Positions 39,931-48,845 of a stretch of 64,000 nucleotides of DNA are shown one piece after another. The notes under the pieces are model-generated. The model had not been told where the DNA came from, did no database searches, and worked only from the letters and a program-made list of their open reading frames with translations. Origin of the DNA: JAEYKI01 sp036679405 (GTDB lineage Bacteria; Bacillota; Clostridia; Christensenellales; Christensenellaceae); NCBI GenBank assembly GCA_036679405.1, contig JAVBVZ010000031.1:1-64000 (forward strand), in the 5' to 3' direction. Position 1 is the first letter of the stretch. Each line of letters starts with the position of its first letter. A program made the position numbers and the translations under genes.

Positions 39931-41091
39931 ATGGCAACGCTTTTACTGGTTATTATTTATGTGTGTTTCTTAGGTCTCGGACTTCCCGATTCCCTGCTGG
40001 GCGCCGCCTGGCCGGGTATATATCCGGAACTGGGCGTACCGGTTTCCGTGGAAGCGGTGGGGAGCGCCGTTATTATTTTGGGAACAATTATCTCAAGCCT
40101 GAATGCTGCAAGGCTGATAAAAAAATTCGGGACATACCGGGTAACGCTGGTCAGCACTTTGCTTACGGCGGCCGCTATTTTCGGCTATGGGCTTGCCCCG
40201 AATTTTTTCTGTCTGCTTTTGCTGGGCATCCCTATGGGTCTGGGTGCCGGTGCGATTGATGCGGCCTTGAATAATTATCTCGCCCTTCATTATAAAGCAT
40301 CACATATGAACTGGCTGCATTGTTTTTGGGGGATCGGCGCCATGCTGGGGCCGGTGATCCTGTCCGCCTTCATGTATAAAGAATCGGGATGGAGGCAGGG
40401 ATATTTTGCAATCGGTGCCGTTCAGGTTATTGTGCTGCTGGTTTTGGCGGCATCGGCAAAGGTTTGGGAAAAACAAAACAAAGGCCATGAAGAAAAGGAG
40501 ACAACTGTAATAAAGTTGCCTGATCTCATGAAAATAAAAGGCGTTAAATTATCCATGCTGATATTTTTGTGTTATTGCGCAACAGAATATACGGTCGTTT
40601 GCTGGGGCAGCACATACCTTGTACAGAGCCGCGGAGTGAGCGATGCGGCGGCGGCAGGCTGGATAAGCGCGTATTATCTGGGGATCAGCCTGGGAAGAAT
40701 ATTAAGCGGATTTTTAGCTTTGAAGGTCGAAAACAAAAAATTGATCAGCGGTGGGTTATGCATATTAATGGCAGGGGCCGTGACGCTGATGCTCCCTTTT
40801 CCGTCCGTCGGCGCTTTAGTCGGACTGGGGCTGATCGGGTTCGGGTGCGCGCCCGTATTTCCGGGTATGATTTCCGAGACGCCCGGACATTTTGGAAAAA
40901 AGTTGTCCCAGGCGGTGATCTCTGTTGAAATGGCTTCGGCATATACCGGTGCCTTGATCATGCCGGTCTTATTTGGTTTTCTTGCGGCCGGGATCAGCAT
41001 GTCGCTGATCCCCTTTTTTATAGCGTTTCTTGCTGCGATACTGTTTGTTTTGACCGCGTTGCTTCGGCGTGTCAAAAGCCTGGAAGCCTAA
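39931..41091 (+). CDS. Major facilitator superfamily transporter, probably for sugars
   Basis: A 386-residue membrane protein with about twelve hydrophobic helices. The N-terminal GLPDSLLGAAWPGIYPELG and the loop RLIKKFGTYRV are typical of the FucP/sugar-type MFS found in Firmicutes; GLGAGAIDAALNNYLA and FGCAPVFPGMISETPGHFG are the matching family segments. AGGGAGGCAAATGA precedes ATG 39931. It follows a GH3 glycosidase gene, so import of a glucoside or its product is likely. Confidence 0.85.
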   Translation: MATLLLVIIYVCFLGLGLPDSLLGAAWPGIYPELGVPVSVEAVGSAVIILGTIISSLNAARLIKKFGTYRVTLVSTLLTAAAIFGYGLAPNFFCLLLLGIPMGLGAGAIDAALNNYLALHYKASHMNWLHCFWGIGAMLGPVILSAFMYKESGWRQGYFAIGAVQVIVLLVLAASAKVWEKQNKGHEEKETTVIKLPDLMKIKGVKLSMLIFLCYCATEYTVVCWGSTYLVQSRGVSDAAAAGWISAYYLGISLGRILSGFLALKVENKKLISGGLCILMAGAVTLMLPFPSVGALVGLGLIGFGCAPVFPGMISETPGHFGKKLSQAVISVEMASAYTGALIMPVLFGFLAAGISMSLIPFFIAFLAAILFVLTALLRRVKSLEA

Positions 41092-41194
41092 AGTGCAAAA
41101 ATAAAGGGAAAAAGCTCCAAAAACGCGGATCCTCCCCGCATGGGATGCGAATGATTATCTTATTTTTGAACAACCGTAATTTAAACCCCAAAAA

Positions 41195-41441
41195 GTTTTG
41201 CTTAAAAACGACGGCGTCCTGCCTCTTGCGGACCGGGCGGGCGTAAAAATACTGGTGGCGGGCAGGCGCTGGCCGCAGAAGTGAATATCGGGGACGGAAA
41301 AGGCTCGAGCGCCGTGCGCCCGCCGTATGTTGTGACGCCGATAGAAGGCATATACAAACGGGCAAAAAACGCTTCGGTCATCATGGACCCGTGGTGCGCT
41401 GACGCCGCCGCTGTCATGATGATCTGGTATCCCGGCATGAA
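41195..41441 (+). pseudogene. Rearranged fragment of the GH3 gene
   Basis: Bases 41195-41382 repeat 38761-38946 of the GH3 gene nearly exactly, apart from a 2-nt insertion (GGCAGG-CG-CTGG) and a single base change. They then join directly to a copy of about 39196-39257, with one base change (CTGTC for CTATC). The join falls in TTCGGTCATC, which occurs at both source positions, so ~250 bp between these matches was lost by short-homology recombination. The frame is broken and no start or ribosome binding site is present. Confidence 0.9.
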
Positions 41442-41758
41442 AGTTGGTTTTAGTCGTAAACGGAATGAACAATCTTGGCTGCGGTAGCTTTTCTTATGAA
41501 GCATGTTGTATCTAAAGTTAATGTGAAAACGTGAGCTTGATTACTGTCTTTGAAATATGCCGTTACAATAGAGTAAGACGAGGACCCGCTGCGTGTAGAA
41601 TTCCGCAACGGGCGATTTTATCAGAAGTCCCAAGGTTGATCATCTATCTCTGAATTGATCATGTCCCTGGTTAAAGTGTTTTTTTATGATCAGCAGGAAA
41701 ACATGGTGGAAAACTGCAATACAACCGGATTTCATTGTTTAGCTCATTTGAATAGTTG
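41442..41758. other. Gene-free stretch after the GH3 fragment
   Basis: AT-richer than its neighbours, with no credible frame. An imperfect hairpin lies at about 41586-41614 (CCCGCTGCG/CGCAACGGG) followed by CGATTTTA. Possibly the remains of a deleted gene. Confidence 0.45.
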
Positions 41759-42553
41759 CTATGCGTTATAGTAATCATCTATCATCTTTTGCATGATATT
41801 ATGCGTATGCTGTAAAAGCATGCTTGTTTTTTTTGGATCACTCAATCCGGTTGCTTCCGGGATATCCGTTATATAGACCGGCTTTCCGATAATTAATTCA
41901 ATGCGCTTTTTTTTCGGAAAAACGAAAACCATCGGCATAATCGGGACATCGTTTTTTACCGCAAAATAAAAGGCGCCCTTTTCAAACGGCCTCAGTTCCT
42001 TGCTGTAAGGCAATATTTCTCCTTCCGGATACATAAGCAATCGTTTGGATGTATGCTGAAGCATTTGATTTATCTGCATTGAAAATCTTTTAAAGTTTTG
42101 TAGGTCATTCGGTAGAGGCACGCCGCGCAACACGCGCACCAAACCGCCTACCAGAAATGCTTCAAAGTTATGCTTTGATGCCACAACATAAGCAGTATTT
42201 GGATAAAACGGATATATCAGCATGAACGAATCAAGATTATGTACATGGTTTGCAACCGTTACCGCCGCCTTTTTACGGATTAATTTCATGTTTTGCTTGC
42301 CGATCATTTTAAATTTCCATTTGATTTTAAAGGCTAAATATAGGAAAGGCATCCCTATAAACATCGCGAAATAGTACAAAAAACGCAATCCCAAATTTTT
42401 TGTGATATATTCGTAATCTTCATCCAGTTTCAGCTTTAAAGGCGCCCACATCCTTTCGGCAGGGCCCTTGCGCCTTTTTTTTGGCTTCATATAGTCGGGC
42501 ATTGTGTTTTCTTTATCCTGATCATTCCGTTCCGTCTCATCGTCTTTATTCAT
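41759..42553 (-). CDS. 1-acyl-glycerol-3-phosphate acyltransferase (PlsC family)
   Basis: A 264-residue membrane-bound acyltransferase of phospholipid synthesis. The catalytic H-x4-D box is ANHVHNLDS (about residues 101-109), and the glycerol-phosphate-binding motif is YPEGE (about 177). A membrane helix precedes (FLYYFAMFIGMPFLYLAF). The N-terminal ~40 residues are unusually charged and lysine-rich (KPKKRRKGPAERMW), which may help membrane binding. The codon use is more AT-rich than that of flanking genes, as is the DNA around it (41450-42900). Confidence 0.85.
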   Translation of the reverse strand: MNKDDETERNDQDKENTMPDYMKPKKRRKGPAERMWAPLKLKLDEDYEYITKNLGLRFLYYFAMFIGMPFLYLAFKIKWKFKMIGKQNMKLIRKKAAVTVANHVHNLDSFMLIYPFYPNTAYVVASKHNFEAFLVGGLVRVLRGVPLPNDLQNFKRFSMQINQMLQHTSKRLLMYPEGEILPYSKELRPFEKGAFYFAVKNDVPIMPMVFVFPKKKRIELIIGKPVYITDIPEATGLSDPKKTSMLLQHTHNIMQKMIDDYYNA

Positions 42554-42910
42554 ACAAACAATATTTTCCTCTCTTGTGACACGTGTAATAAAGAGCGATT
42601 ATCTTATTTTAGTCAGACATTACACGGCAAACCGTTTACCATGCCTTCCGGGCTGGTAGGGTTATTCATCTATTATATAGTTAAAAAATGAATATTGTAA
42701 GGTGCTTTATGATTTTTAACAAAAAATTGCGAATCGTCATCCAATTGCCGGGGCTTTTTTGCTTAAGGCAGGGCTAATGCTAAATGAACAAAAAAAGGTT
42801 AAAATAATTGCTTTGCGGTCCTTTTTCGGGGTTAAGCAAAATTCAAAAAAAGAGGATGCGGTCAAAGTTAATAGACAGAATCCCAAAAGTCTTACTTTTG
42901 GGGACCCCAT
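42554..42910. other. Gene-free AT-rich stretch
   Basis: No frame with a ribosome binding site. A small hairpin, CCCAAAAG/CTTTTGGG around TCTTA, lies at about 42882-42902. A 74-codon plus-strand frame at 42759 ends inside the clostripain gene and looks accidental. Confidence 0.5.
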
Positions 42911-42951
42911 AAAAAAGAGCCTTTGCCGTACATTGGCAAGGGCTCTTTTTA
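42911..42951. terminator. Bidirectional terminator after the clostripain-type gene
   Basis: AAAAAGAGCC..TTGCC pairs with GGCAA..GGGCTCTTTTT, giving a long stem with A and T tracts; it lies 10 nt past the stop of the minus-strand peptidase gene. Confidence 0.8.
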
Positions 42952-42960
42952 TACGCAGGA

Positions 42961-44907
42961 TTATTCATAAGAGACTTCAATAAAATCGGTGTCGTGGCCG
43001 TTTTGCTGGGCGTCGACAATGTAAAAGCCGTACAGGTAGTCGCCGTGGGTCACCTCAAAATCTTCTAAAACCAGATCGCCGTCCACGGTGAAGGCGTCGC
43101 CCTCGTACCAGGTATAAGGGTCGAGAGATTCGTCGAATACGCCGTTTTCGTCTGAAAACTGCTCCGCATAGTACAAAAGGGTGATGGTGTCGCCCTGCCC
43201 GATGGGGAGCAGTTGCTTGGCGGGCATACCGGACTCGTCGTCCACAACCGGCATGGCGCCGATAATCTTGCCCTCCGGACATTCCGTGCTGTAAAGAGCT
43301 ATAAGGTCTACCTCTTCACCGTTTAAAAGGGCGGGAATCGTATAGCGCGTTTCGGTATCTGTATGATCCAGTTCGTATATGCAGACCCCGCTGCCGTTAA
43401 GCCCTGTCCAGTAACCGTCAAATTCCGTGGTGATGGTTCCGTTTTGATCTATTGAAACATCGCTGCTTTCTCCCAGTTTGATAAAGTAGTCCGAGCCGTC
43501 TTCCGCCTGCCTCCAGACGGTAAAATAGATTTCCACGATGTTGTCGAGATCCTCCCGGGTTAGGGTGATCTGGTAATCCCCGTCCGCTGTTTTCTTTGGC
43601 GTCAGGGCTGTCATCTGGTCGCCGGTAAAATAATCTTCCCCGGCGAGGGTATCTGAAAAATCATTCACAAACTCCGTATAGGAAGAAAGAAAACCGATTT
43701 CGTCATAGGCGGGAATCCAGGTGGAAAGATGGTCTTTTTCAAGATAAGGAAAATATACCGAAAGTCCGTTTGCATTTTCAATATTATCAGATGTGCGGTT
43801 GTATACCACCATGCCGCTTACGGAATCGATCAGTGCGGAGGCTTCCTCTGGAAAGGAGGACTCCATTTGCGTGGCCAGGTCTACAATATCCGCCAAATCA
43901 AATTCGCCGCTGTGATCCCCTAAAGAACCAAAGGATTTTGTATCGTTCCGGGAATGGGCGAGGGTGGCGAATTTGCCGTTTTCAAGGGAGCCTTCGGCCG
44001 CCTGGGAAAAGCTGCTTAAAGCGGTCAGGGCAGTTTCGGTCTGCGACAGGTCCAAGACCGACAGGGTCGCCTGTTCGTCAGGAATGTTTGCCGCGTAGAA
44101 ATCTGCAAAGCCGTCTACCAAAATGGTTACGATTTCCGCACCGTCCATACCGGGGGTCTTTGAGATTTGCCCGAGAGAATGGTAATCCCAGCCGCAGTTG
44201 GGCACGATTTCTTCTGAAGCGACCAGATAATCCGCATAGTCTGAAACCGTATAGGCGGTTTCGATGCTGCCCATCAGGCAGGCGTCAAACCCAATGAAGG
44301 TGAGGGGGGCCTCAGAGGCGGGCGATCCAGAAAGGCCGCTTTTGATTTCGGAGAGGCTTAAGGAATCGTCGTTAAAAAGATGGTCGCAGCCATAGCCCAT
44401 GACAGGCCCGCCGCCATGGTCCCAAAAAACCAGGCCGTAGCTTTGGGCCGGACAGGCGGCATAGGCATACTCCAAAAAAGAAGCCAGGGTATCCGGGTCG
44501 CCCATGCTGGCCGGGGGATCTTTCTTAAGAAGGGTCAGGCCGTCGTCCTCTATTTTCCAGATGCAGTTGGCGTCGTTTGGAATGGTATTGTTTTTCCATT
44601 CGGTGGTGCCGCCTGTGTATAGAACAATGTTCATGGAAGCGGCGTCATAACCGGACTCGAGCATTTCGGTGATATCGGCTGTGGCCGCACCGTAATCGCT
44701 TTCAAGATCCGATCCGTTCATATAAATCATGATCGTATAGGCCTGCGTGCCCGCAGGCGCGGTTTCCCCGCCGGATGCAGAAACTGCGGAACCGGAAGGG
44801 GAAGAAGAGGGCTGCGTATAGGTTTCCTGCACGCCGCATCCGCTAAGCGAAATGAGCAGGATTACCAGACAAAAACTCAGAACAGGGATCAAGCGCTTTT
44901 TTTTCAT
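42961..44907 (-). CDS. Clostripain-family (C11) cysteine peptidase lipoprotein
   Basis: A 648-residue exported protein with a signal peptide ending LISLSGC (lipobox) and a Ser/Gly-rich linker, then the C11 peptidase domain from about residue 57 (YTIMIYMNGSDLESDYG). The catalytic dyad is His in FWDHGGGPV (about residue 167) and Cys in GFDACLMGS (about 211). The C-terminal half is a beta-rich domain of unknown role. C11 enzymes cut after Arg or Lys and often process themselves. Lipid anchoring places it on the outer face of the membrane. Two inverted repeats lie in its upstream region. Confidence 0.9.
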   Translation of the reverse strand: MKKKRLIPVLSFCLVILLISLSGCGVQETYTQPSSSPSGSAVSASGGETAPAGTQAYTIMIYMNGSDLESDYGAATADITEMLESGYDAASMNIVLYTGGTTEWKNNTIPNDANCIWKIEDDGLTLLKKDPPASMGDPDTLASFLEYAYAACPAQSYGLVFWDHGGGPVMGYGCDHLFNDDSLSLSEIKSGLSGSPASEAPLTFIGFDACLMGSIETAYTVSDYADYLVASEEIVPNCGWDYHSLGQISKTPGMDGAEIVTILVDGFADFYAANIPDEQATLSVLDLSQTETALTALSSFSQAAEGSLENGKFATLAHSRNDTKSFGSLGDHSGEFDLADIVDLATQMESSFPEEASALIDSVSGMVVYNRTSDNIENANGLSVYFPYLEKDHLSTWIPAYDEIGFLSSYTEFVNDFSDTLAGEDYFTGDQMTALTPKKTADGDYQITLTREDLDNIVEIYFTVWRQAEDGSDYFIKLGESSDVSIDQNGTITTEFDGYWTGLNGSGVCIYELDHTDTETRYTIPALLNGEEVDLIALYSTECPEGKIIGAMPVVDDESGMPAKQLLPIGQGDTITLLYYAEQFSDENGVFDESLDPYTWYEGDAFTVDGDLVLEDFEVTHGDYLYGFYIVDAQQNGHDTDFIEVSYE

Positions 44908-44947
44908 AAGTATTACTCCGTTGTTGGCCTTTCGTTATGCAATGCGG

Positions 44948-44976
44948 TCCGCCTGTCAAATTATTTCACAGGCGGA
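44948..44976 (-). promoter_or_regulatory. Inverted repeat in the leader of the clostripain-type gene
   Basis: TCCGCCTGT, 11-nt spacer, ACAGGCGGA: a 9-bp perfect hairpin about 40 nt before the start codon, probably within the messenger leader. Confidence 0.5.
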
Positions 44977-44979
44977 GAT

Positions 44980-44999
44980 ACTATTATATGGATAATAGT
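44980..44999. promoter_or_regulatory. AT-rich palindrome in the promoter region of the clostripain-type gene
   Basis: ACTATTAT-ATGG-ATAATAGT, 8-bp perfect arms, overlapping TATAAT-like sequences on the minus strand. It is well placed to be a repressor site. Confidence 0.5.
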
Positions 45000-45224
45000 A
45001 TTATTATACCATTTTTGAAAAGATACGGCGCTGTTTTTTTCCGGATGGAAACAAAAAATAAATAAGGCGTTTATGAAATGTGAAACAGATAAAGAACTTT
45101 TTTGCGGTTGATTTTCTATTTTCCAAAATTTAGGGTTTGATAAACGCATAGAATTTAAGCGGCCAAGTAAAATGAAATTTTGGGGATGCATTTAAGCTTT
45201 CGTTTTTTGCGTTTCAAAAAAGGC
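45000..45224. other. Rest of the gap between the peptidase and the response-regulator gene
   Basis: AT-rich, no coding frame with a start signal and no clear terminator hairpin for the response-regulator message. Confidence 0.45.
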
Positions 45225-46829
45225 CTACTGCTTTGCGCGGAATTCGGTGGGGGTTAAACCCACCTGCTTTTTGAATATCTTGTCAAAATATTTTGCGTTT
45301 GAAAAGCCGCACAGAACGGCAATATCCGCAATCTTCTGGTTTTGGTCCTGCAAAAGGGCCTTTGCGTTTTCGATCCGTATGTCCGTTAGGCTCTGCAAAA
45401 AACTGCTGCGGTAATACTGCTTGAAGAGCGCGCTTAAATAACTGGGCGTCAGGTTCACGCAGTCCGCGGCGTCGCCCAGGCTGATGTCTTCGGCGTAATG
45501 CTCTTTCATGAACGTAAGCACCGTTTCTATGATGTTCTGGTACTTTTTGCTGCGGTCGTCGTTGATATTTTTGATGATCTCGGCGATCAATGCGTCTATA
45601 TCTTCCCGCTTGACAAAAATGCGGGAGGGGGAGTCTATTTTGCCTTTGATGTCGTCCAGCAGGCGAAGGACCGTTTTGTTGGATATGCCGGACTCAAAAA
45701 TAAATTCTTCCAGATGCAGCGCGAGCCCCCGCAGGGCAAGATGCTGGGTGTGGTACTGGAACTTGTTGGAGGAGAAAAGCAGGTCAAAAAAGAGCTGCGT
45801 ATTCAAAGAAGCGGTCTTGTAGTCCGAAGCGGATATGCCGAGGAGGATCTTCTTTTCTATATCCAGTAAAGAAAGCTGGGTGCAGGCGCGGGCGCTCAGG
45901 CTGTCGGTATAGCAGCGGATGGGCGAGTCGGAGTCGTAAAAACGGTCGCACAGCGTGGCGGAGGCTTCTTTGTAGGCGTCCGTGATCTCCGTAGCGCTGT
46001 AGTGCACATTGGAAAGCCCCATGGTGAGCGTAAGGCCGTTGGATTCTCCAAAAAATTTTAAAATGCATTCCGCGCGGTCGGCAATCGTGTCCAGAAGTTC
46101 CACGTCTTTCGCAATTTTGCTGGTCGTTATGATCCCGCAAAGGGTGTCCGAGTCGCTGTGCATAAAAAACACATGGTAGGAGGGGAATTCGTTTAAAAGC
46201 AGTTCCTTTAATGAAAGGATAAAGCAGTTGTAGTCCAGCATGGGCATTTCCATCGCCTGGTTGCAGTCTATGGCAAAGCATACGTAGCAGGAAAAGAGCA
46301 TGGAGATATCAAACATTTCCAACGCCTGTTTTATTTCGCCCGGCGAACGGATCTGTCCCAGCGCCGCCTTGGTGAAAAACTGCTCCAAAAGGTATTCCCG
46401 GTGCTGTTTCAGCTGCGTTTCTATGTAAATGGAACGGCTTTTCTTTTCGTTTTCCTTATCAAGCGCCTTGATGGCGGCCGCGAGCGCGGCGTTCAGCTCT
46501 TTCGGGTCCACCGGTTTGCAGATGTAATCCACAGAGCCGTAGGTGAGCGCCTGCCGGAGATAGCCGTAGTCGTCGTACCCGCTCACCACAATAACCTTTT
46601 TTTCAATGCCGTTTTCCTTTAATTCCCGAATCAGCGCAATGCCGTCCATCACCGGCATTTTTACGTCGGTGATAATGATGTCCGGGTTTAAGTTGATGAT
46701 CAGCTCGGAAGCTTCCAGGCCGTTTTTGGCAAGCCCGCACACCGTAAGGGGCAGGGTGTTGTAATCTATGGAAAACTCTATGCTTTTACGAATCAGCGCT
46801 TCGTCGTCTACAATTAAAACTTTATACAT
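45225..46829 (-). CDS. YesN-type response regulator with AraC DNA-binding domain
   Basis: A 534-residue regulator. The receiver domain (1-120) has the acid pair VDDE, phosphoacceptor PDIIITDVKMPVMDG (Asp55) and the Lys segment DYICKPVD. A long central linker region follows. The C-terminal AraC domain (about 430-534) has EDISLGDAADCVNLTPSYLSALF and IADIAVLCGFSNAKYFDKIFKKQVGLTPTEFR. YesN-type regulators generally control carbohydrate genes. It overlaps the kinase gene by 8 nt. The sugar-binding protein, GH3 and ABC importer genes nearby are the likely targets. Confidence 0.93.
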   Translation of the reverse strand: MYKVLIVDDEALIRKSIEFSIDYNTLPLTVCGLAKNGLEASELIINLNPDIIITDVKMPVMDGIALIRELKENGIEKKVIVVSGYDDYGYLRQALTYGSVDYICKPVDPKELNAALAAAIKALDKENEKKSRSIYIETQLKQHREYLLEQFFTKAALGQIRSPGEIKQALEMFDISMLFSCYVCFAIDCNQAMEMPMLDYNCFILSLKELLLNEFPSYHVFFMHSDSDTLCGIITTSKIAKDVELLDTIADRAECILKFFGESNGLTLTMGLSNVHYSATEITDAYKEASATLCDRFYDSDSPIRCYTDSLSARACTQLSLLDIEKKILLGISASDYKTASLNTQLFFDLLFSSNKFQYHTQHLALRGLALHLEEFIFESGISNKTVLRLLDDIKGKIDSPSRIFVKREDIDALIAEIIKNINDDRSKKYQNIIETVLTFMKEHYAEDISLGDAADCVNLTPSYLSALFKQYYRSSFLQSLTDIRIENAKALLQDQNQKIADIAVLCGFSNAKYFDKIFKKQVGLTPTEFRAKQ

Positions 46830-48627
46830 TATTTTCTCCTATGGTATCATTATAGCGCAATTCTATGATCGCCGCAGTATAGTGTCCCAAAGACGAAGCA
46901 TAGCGGATGCCGTATTCTTTCCCGTAATAAAGCCGGATCCTCTGGTTTATGTTGTAGATCCCGTAGATGCCCTTTTCCGGACGGTGGTCGTCGTGCAGGG
47001 CGGTATAAATGTCTTTGAGCTTGTCTTTTGGAATGCCGCTGCCGTTGTCCACCACCTTGATGACCAGGCGGTCGCCTTTTTTGTACGCACGGATCAGTAT
47101 GATACAGTCTTTTTCTTTGCGCTCAAAACCGTGCAGGATGGAATTTTCGATCAAAGGCTGCAGCAGCAGCTTGATCACGGCGTTGTCCCGCAGCTCCGCG
47201 GGAACGGCGTCGATCAGCCTGAATTTGTTGTCATAGCGTATGTTCTGTATGTAAAGGTAGTTTTTGGCGTGGTTAATCTCCTGTTCCAGCGTCAAAAAGG
47301 AGTTTCCCTTGTTCACGCTTAAACGCAGCATATGTGAAAGCGCCAGGACCAGCCGGCTGATATCGTCGTACCCGCGCAGGATGGCCAGGCTGTTGATGGA
47401 TTCAAGCGTGTTATAGAGAAAATGCGGGTTTATCTGCTCCTGCAGGGCGTTCATTTCTATAAGCTGCTTGGTCACCTGCTCTTTTGAAAGCTCGTTTATG
47501 GTGTCCTGGAGCTTGGTGAGCATGTTGTTGAACTGTAAAGAGAGGCGGTTGATCTCATCTTCGCCCCTAACCGGCGCGCGCACCGAAAAATCGCCCTGCT
47601 CTATTTTGGGGAACAAAACGGAAAGCCGCGTAATGGAGGAGGTAAGGCTGCGGGAGAACAGCGCGCTCAAAATGGTTGCGAGTATCATGGAGATGGCAAA
47701 GGAAATCAGCACAATGTAGAGAATGTTCACCATATATGTGTCCATGTACTGGATGGGCGTAAAGCTGACAAGGTACCAGTCGTAATCTTTGGAGGAGACC
47801 CAGTTTACCAGGTAATCGGTCCCGTTGATGGTAAAAGAAAAAGAATTCCGGTCGGCGAGTATCTGGTCCACAAAGGGGAGCCGCGCGGTGTATTCGTCAA
47901 AAAAAGAATTTCTGGAATGCGCAACGGCTGTCCCCTCCCGGTCCATGATCAGGTAAGAAGAGCCGGATTCGTTGCTTTCCACGGTCAGCGCGTCCGCAAT
48001 GGCGGATTCCTTTAAATTCACCAGTATCAGGGCTTCCGGCTGTCCGGCGTCGTCATATACGACGCGCGCGTTGGAAACAATGCGGTTGTTTTCGGTCAGC
48101 AGATGGGATGTGGTATAATAATCGTAAATCCAGGTAGGCGCGTCCTTCTGCTGGTCGGCAAGCTCAAAAATAGAGCTCAGCTTTATGGATTCCCACGCAT
48201 AGTCGAACAGTTTGCCCTGGTGCAGGCTGATGGCGTTTGCGCGGGAAATGTAAATGGAGGAGATTTCGTCGTTGGAATCCATAATAATGGATAAAAGGTT
48301 GTCGGGCACGGAAGAAGCGTTCTTTGAGTCTTCTATGGAATCAAAGTCCGCCGTGATATATCCGCGGATGATATCGTTTTCATAAAGGGCCCCGGAAACC
48401 TGCTCCACCGCGTTCATGCTTTGGGAAATGTTGTCGTCTATCTTGGAGAGGGTGCCGGAAAGCTGCTGGCTGATCTCCTGGGTAAGCATATTGCGGTAAA
48501 AAACAGATCCCATCCCTTCGGAGAGGATAGACACAATCAGTACGATCAGCAGGAAAAAGAAGATCGTCTTACGCCGGAAAGGTATACTGAAATACCAAAA
48601 TGATAGTTTTGAAAAAAAGTTTTTCAT
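46822..48627 (-). CDS. YesM-type sensor histidine kinase
   Basis: A 601-residue membrane kinase; ATG 48627 starts just before the first membrane helix (KTIFFFLLIVLIVSIL), and the longer frame is mostly promoter sequence. Layout: helix 1, an extracellular dCACHE-like sensor (about 40-285), helix 2 (ILYIVLISFAISMILATIL), HAMP, His_kinase box INPHFLYNTLESINSLA, and an HATPase_c domain (LLLQPLIENSILHGFE; VVDNGSGIPKD). The histidine in NPHFLYN is the phosphorylation site. A sugar-binding lipoprotein gene diverges from it and may present ligand to the sensor domain. Confidence 0.92.
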   Translation of the reverse strand: MKNFFSKLSFWYFSIPFRRKTIFFFLLIVLIVSILSEGMGSVFYRNMLTQEISQQLSGTLSKIDDNISQSMNAVEQVSGALYENDIIRGYITADFDSIEDSKNASSVPDNLLSIIMDSNDEISSIYISRANAISLHQGKLFDYAWESIKLSSIFELADQQKDAPTWIYDYYTTSHLLTENNRIVSNARVVYDDAGQPEALILVNLKESAIADALTVESNESGSSYLIMDREGTAVAHSRNSFFDEYTARLPFVDQILADRNSFSFTINGTDYLVNWVSSKDYDWYLVSFTPIQYMDTYMVNILYIVLISFAISMILATILSALFSRSLTSSITRLSVLFPKIEQGDFSVRAPVRGEDEINRLSLQFNNMLTKLQDTINELSKEQVTKQLIEMNALQEQINPHFLYNTLESINSLAILRGYDDISRLVLALSHMLRLSVNKGNSFLTLEQEINHAKNYLYIQNIRYDNKFRLIDAVPAELRDNAVIKLLLQPLIENSILHGFERKEKDCIILIRAYKKGDRLVIKVVDNGSGIPKDKLKDIYTALHDDHRPEKGIYGIYNINQRIRLYYGKEYGIRYASSLGHYTAAIIELRYNDTIGENNV

Positions 48628-48845
48628 TGACGAAACACCCAAAATTTTAAAGACAGTACTATACCATATAATAATAGCACATGGAGAGAAAGACGAATAT
48701 TCCTTTTTTTTATGAAAAAAAAGAATGGAAACGCAATAATAAAATTCTATACCCCCATTAAAAGAATTTCCAATATACAAAGAAAGTGATTTATTTTATA
48801 ATCAAACCATCAAGCAGGCACGCTTTTTAAAAGAGGATATCCCAA

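Noticed and set aside
42759..42983. 74-codon plus-strand frame
   Set aside because: No ribosome binding site, no family resemblance, and it ends inside a terminator and the converging peptidase gene.
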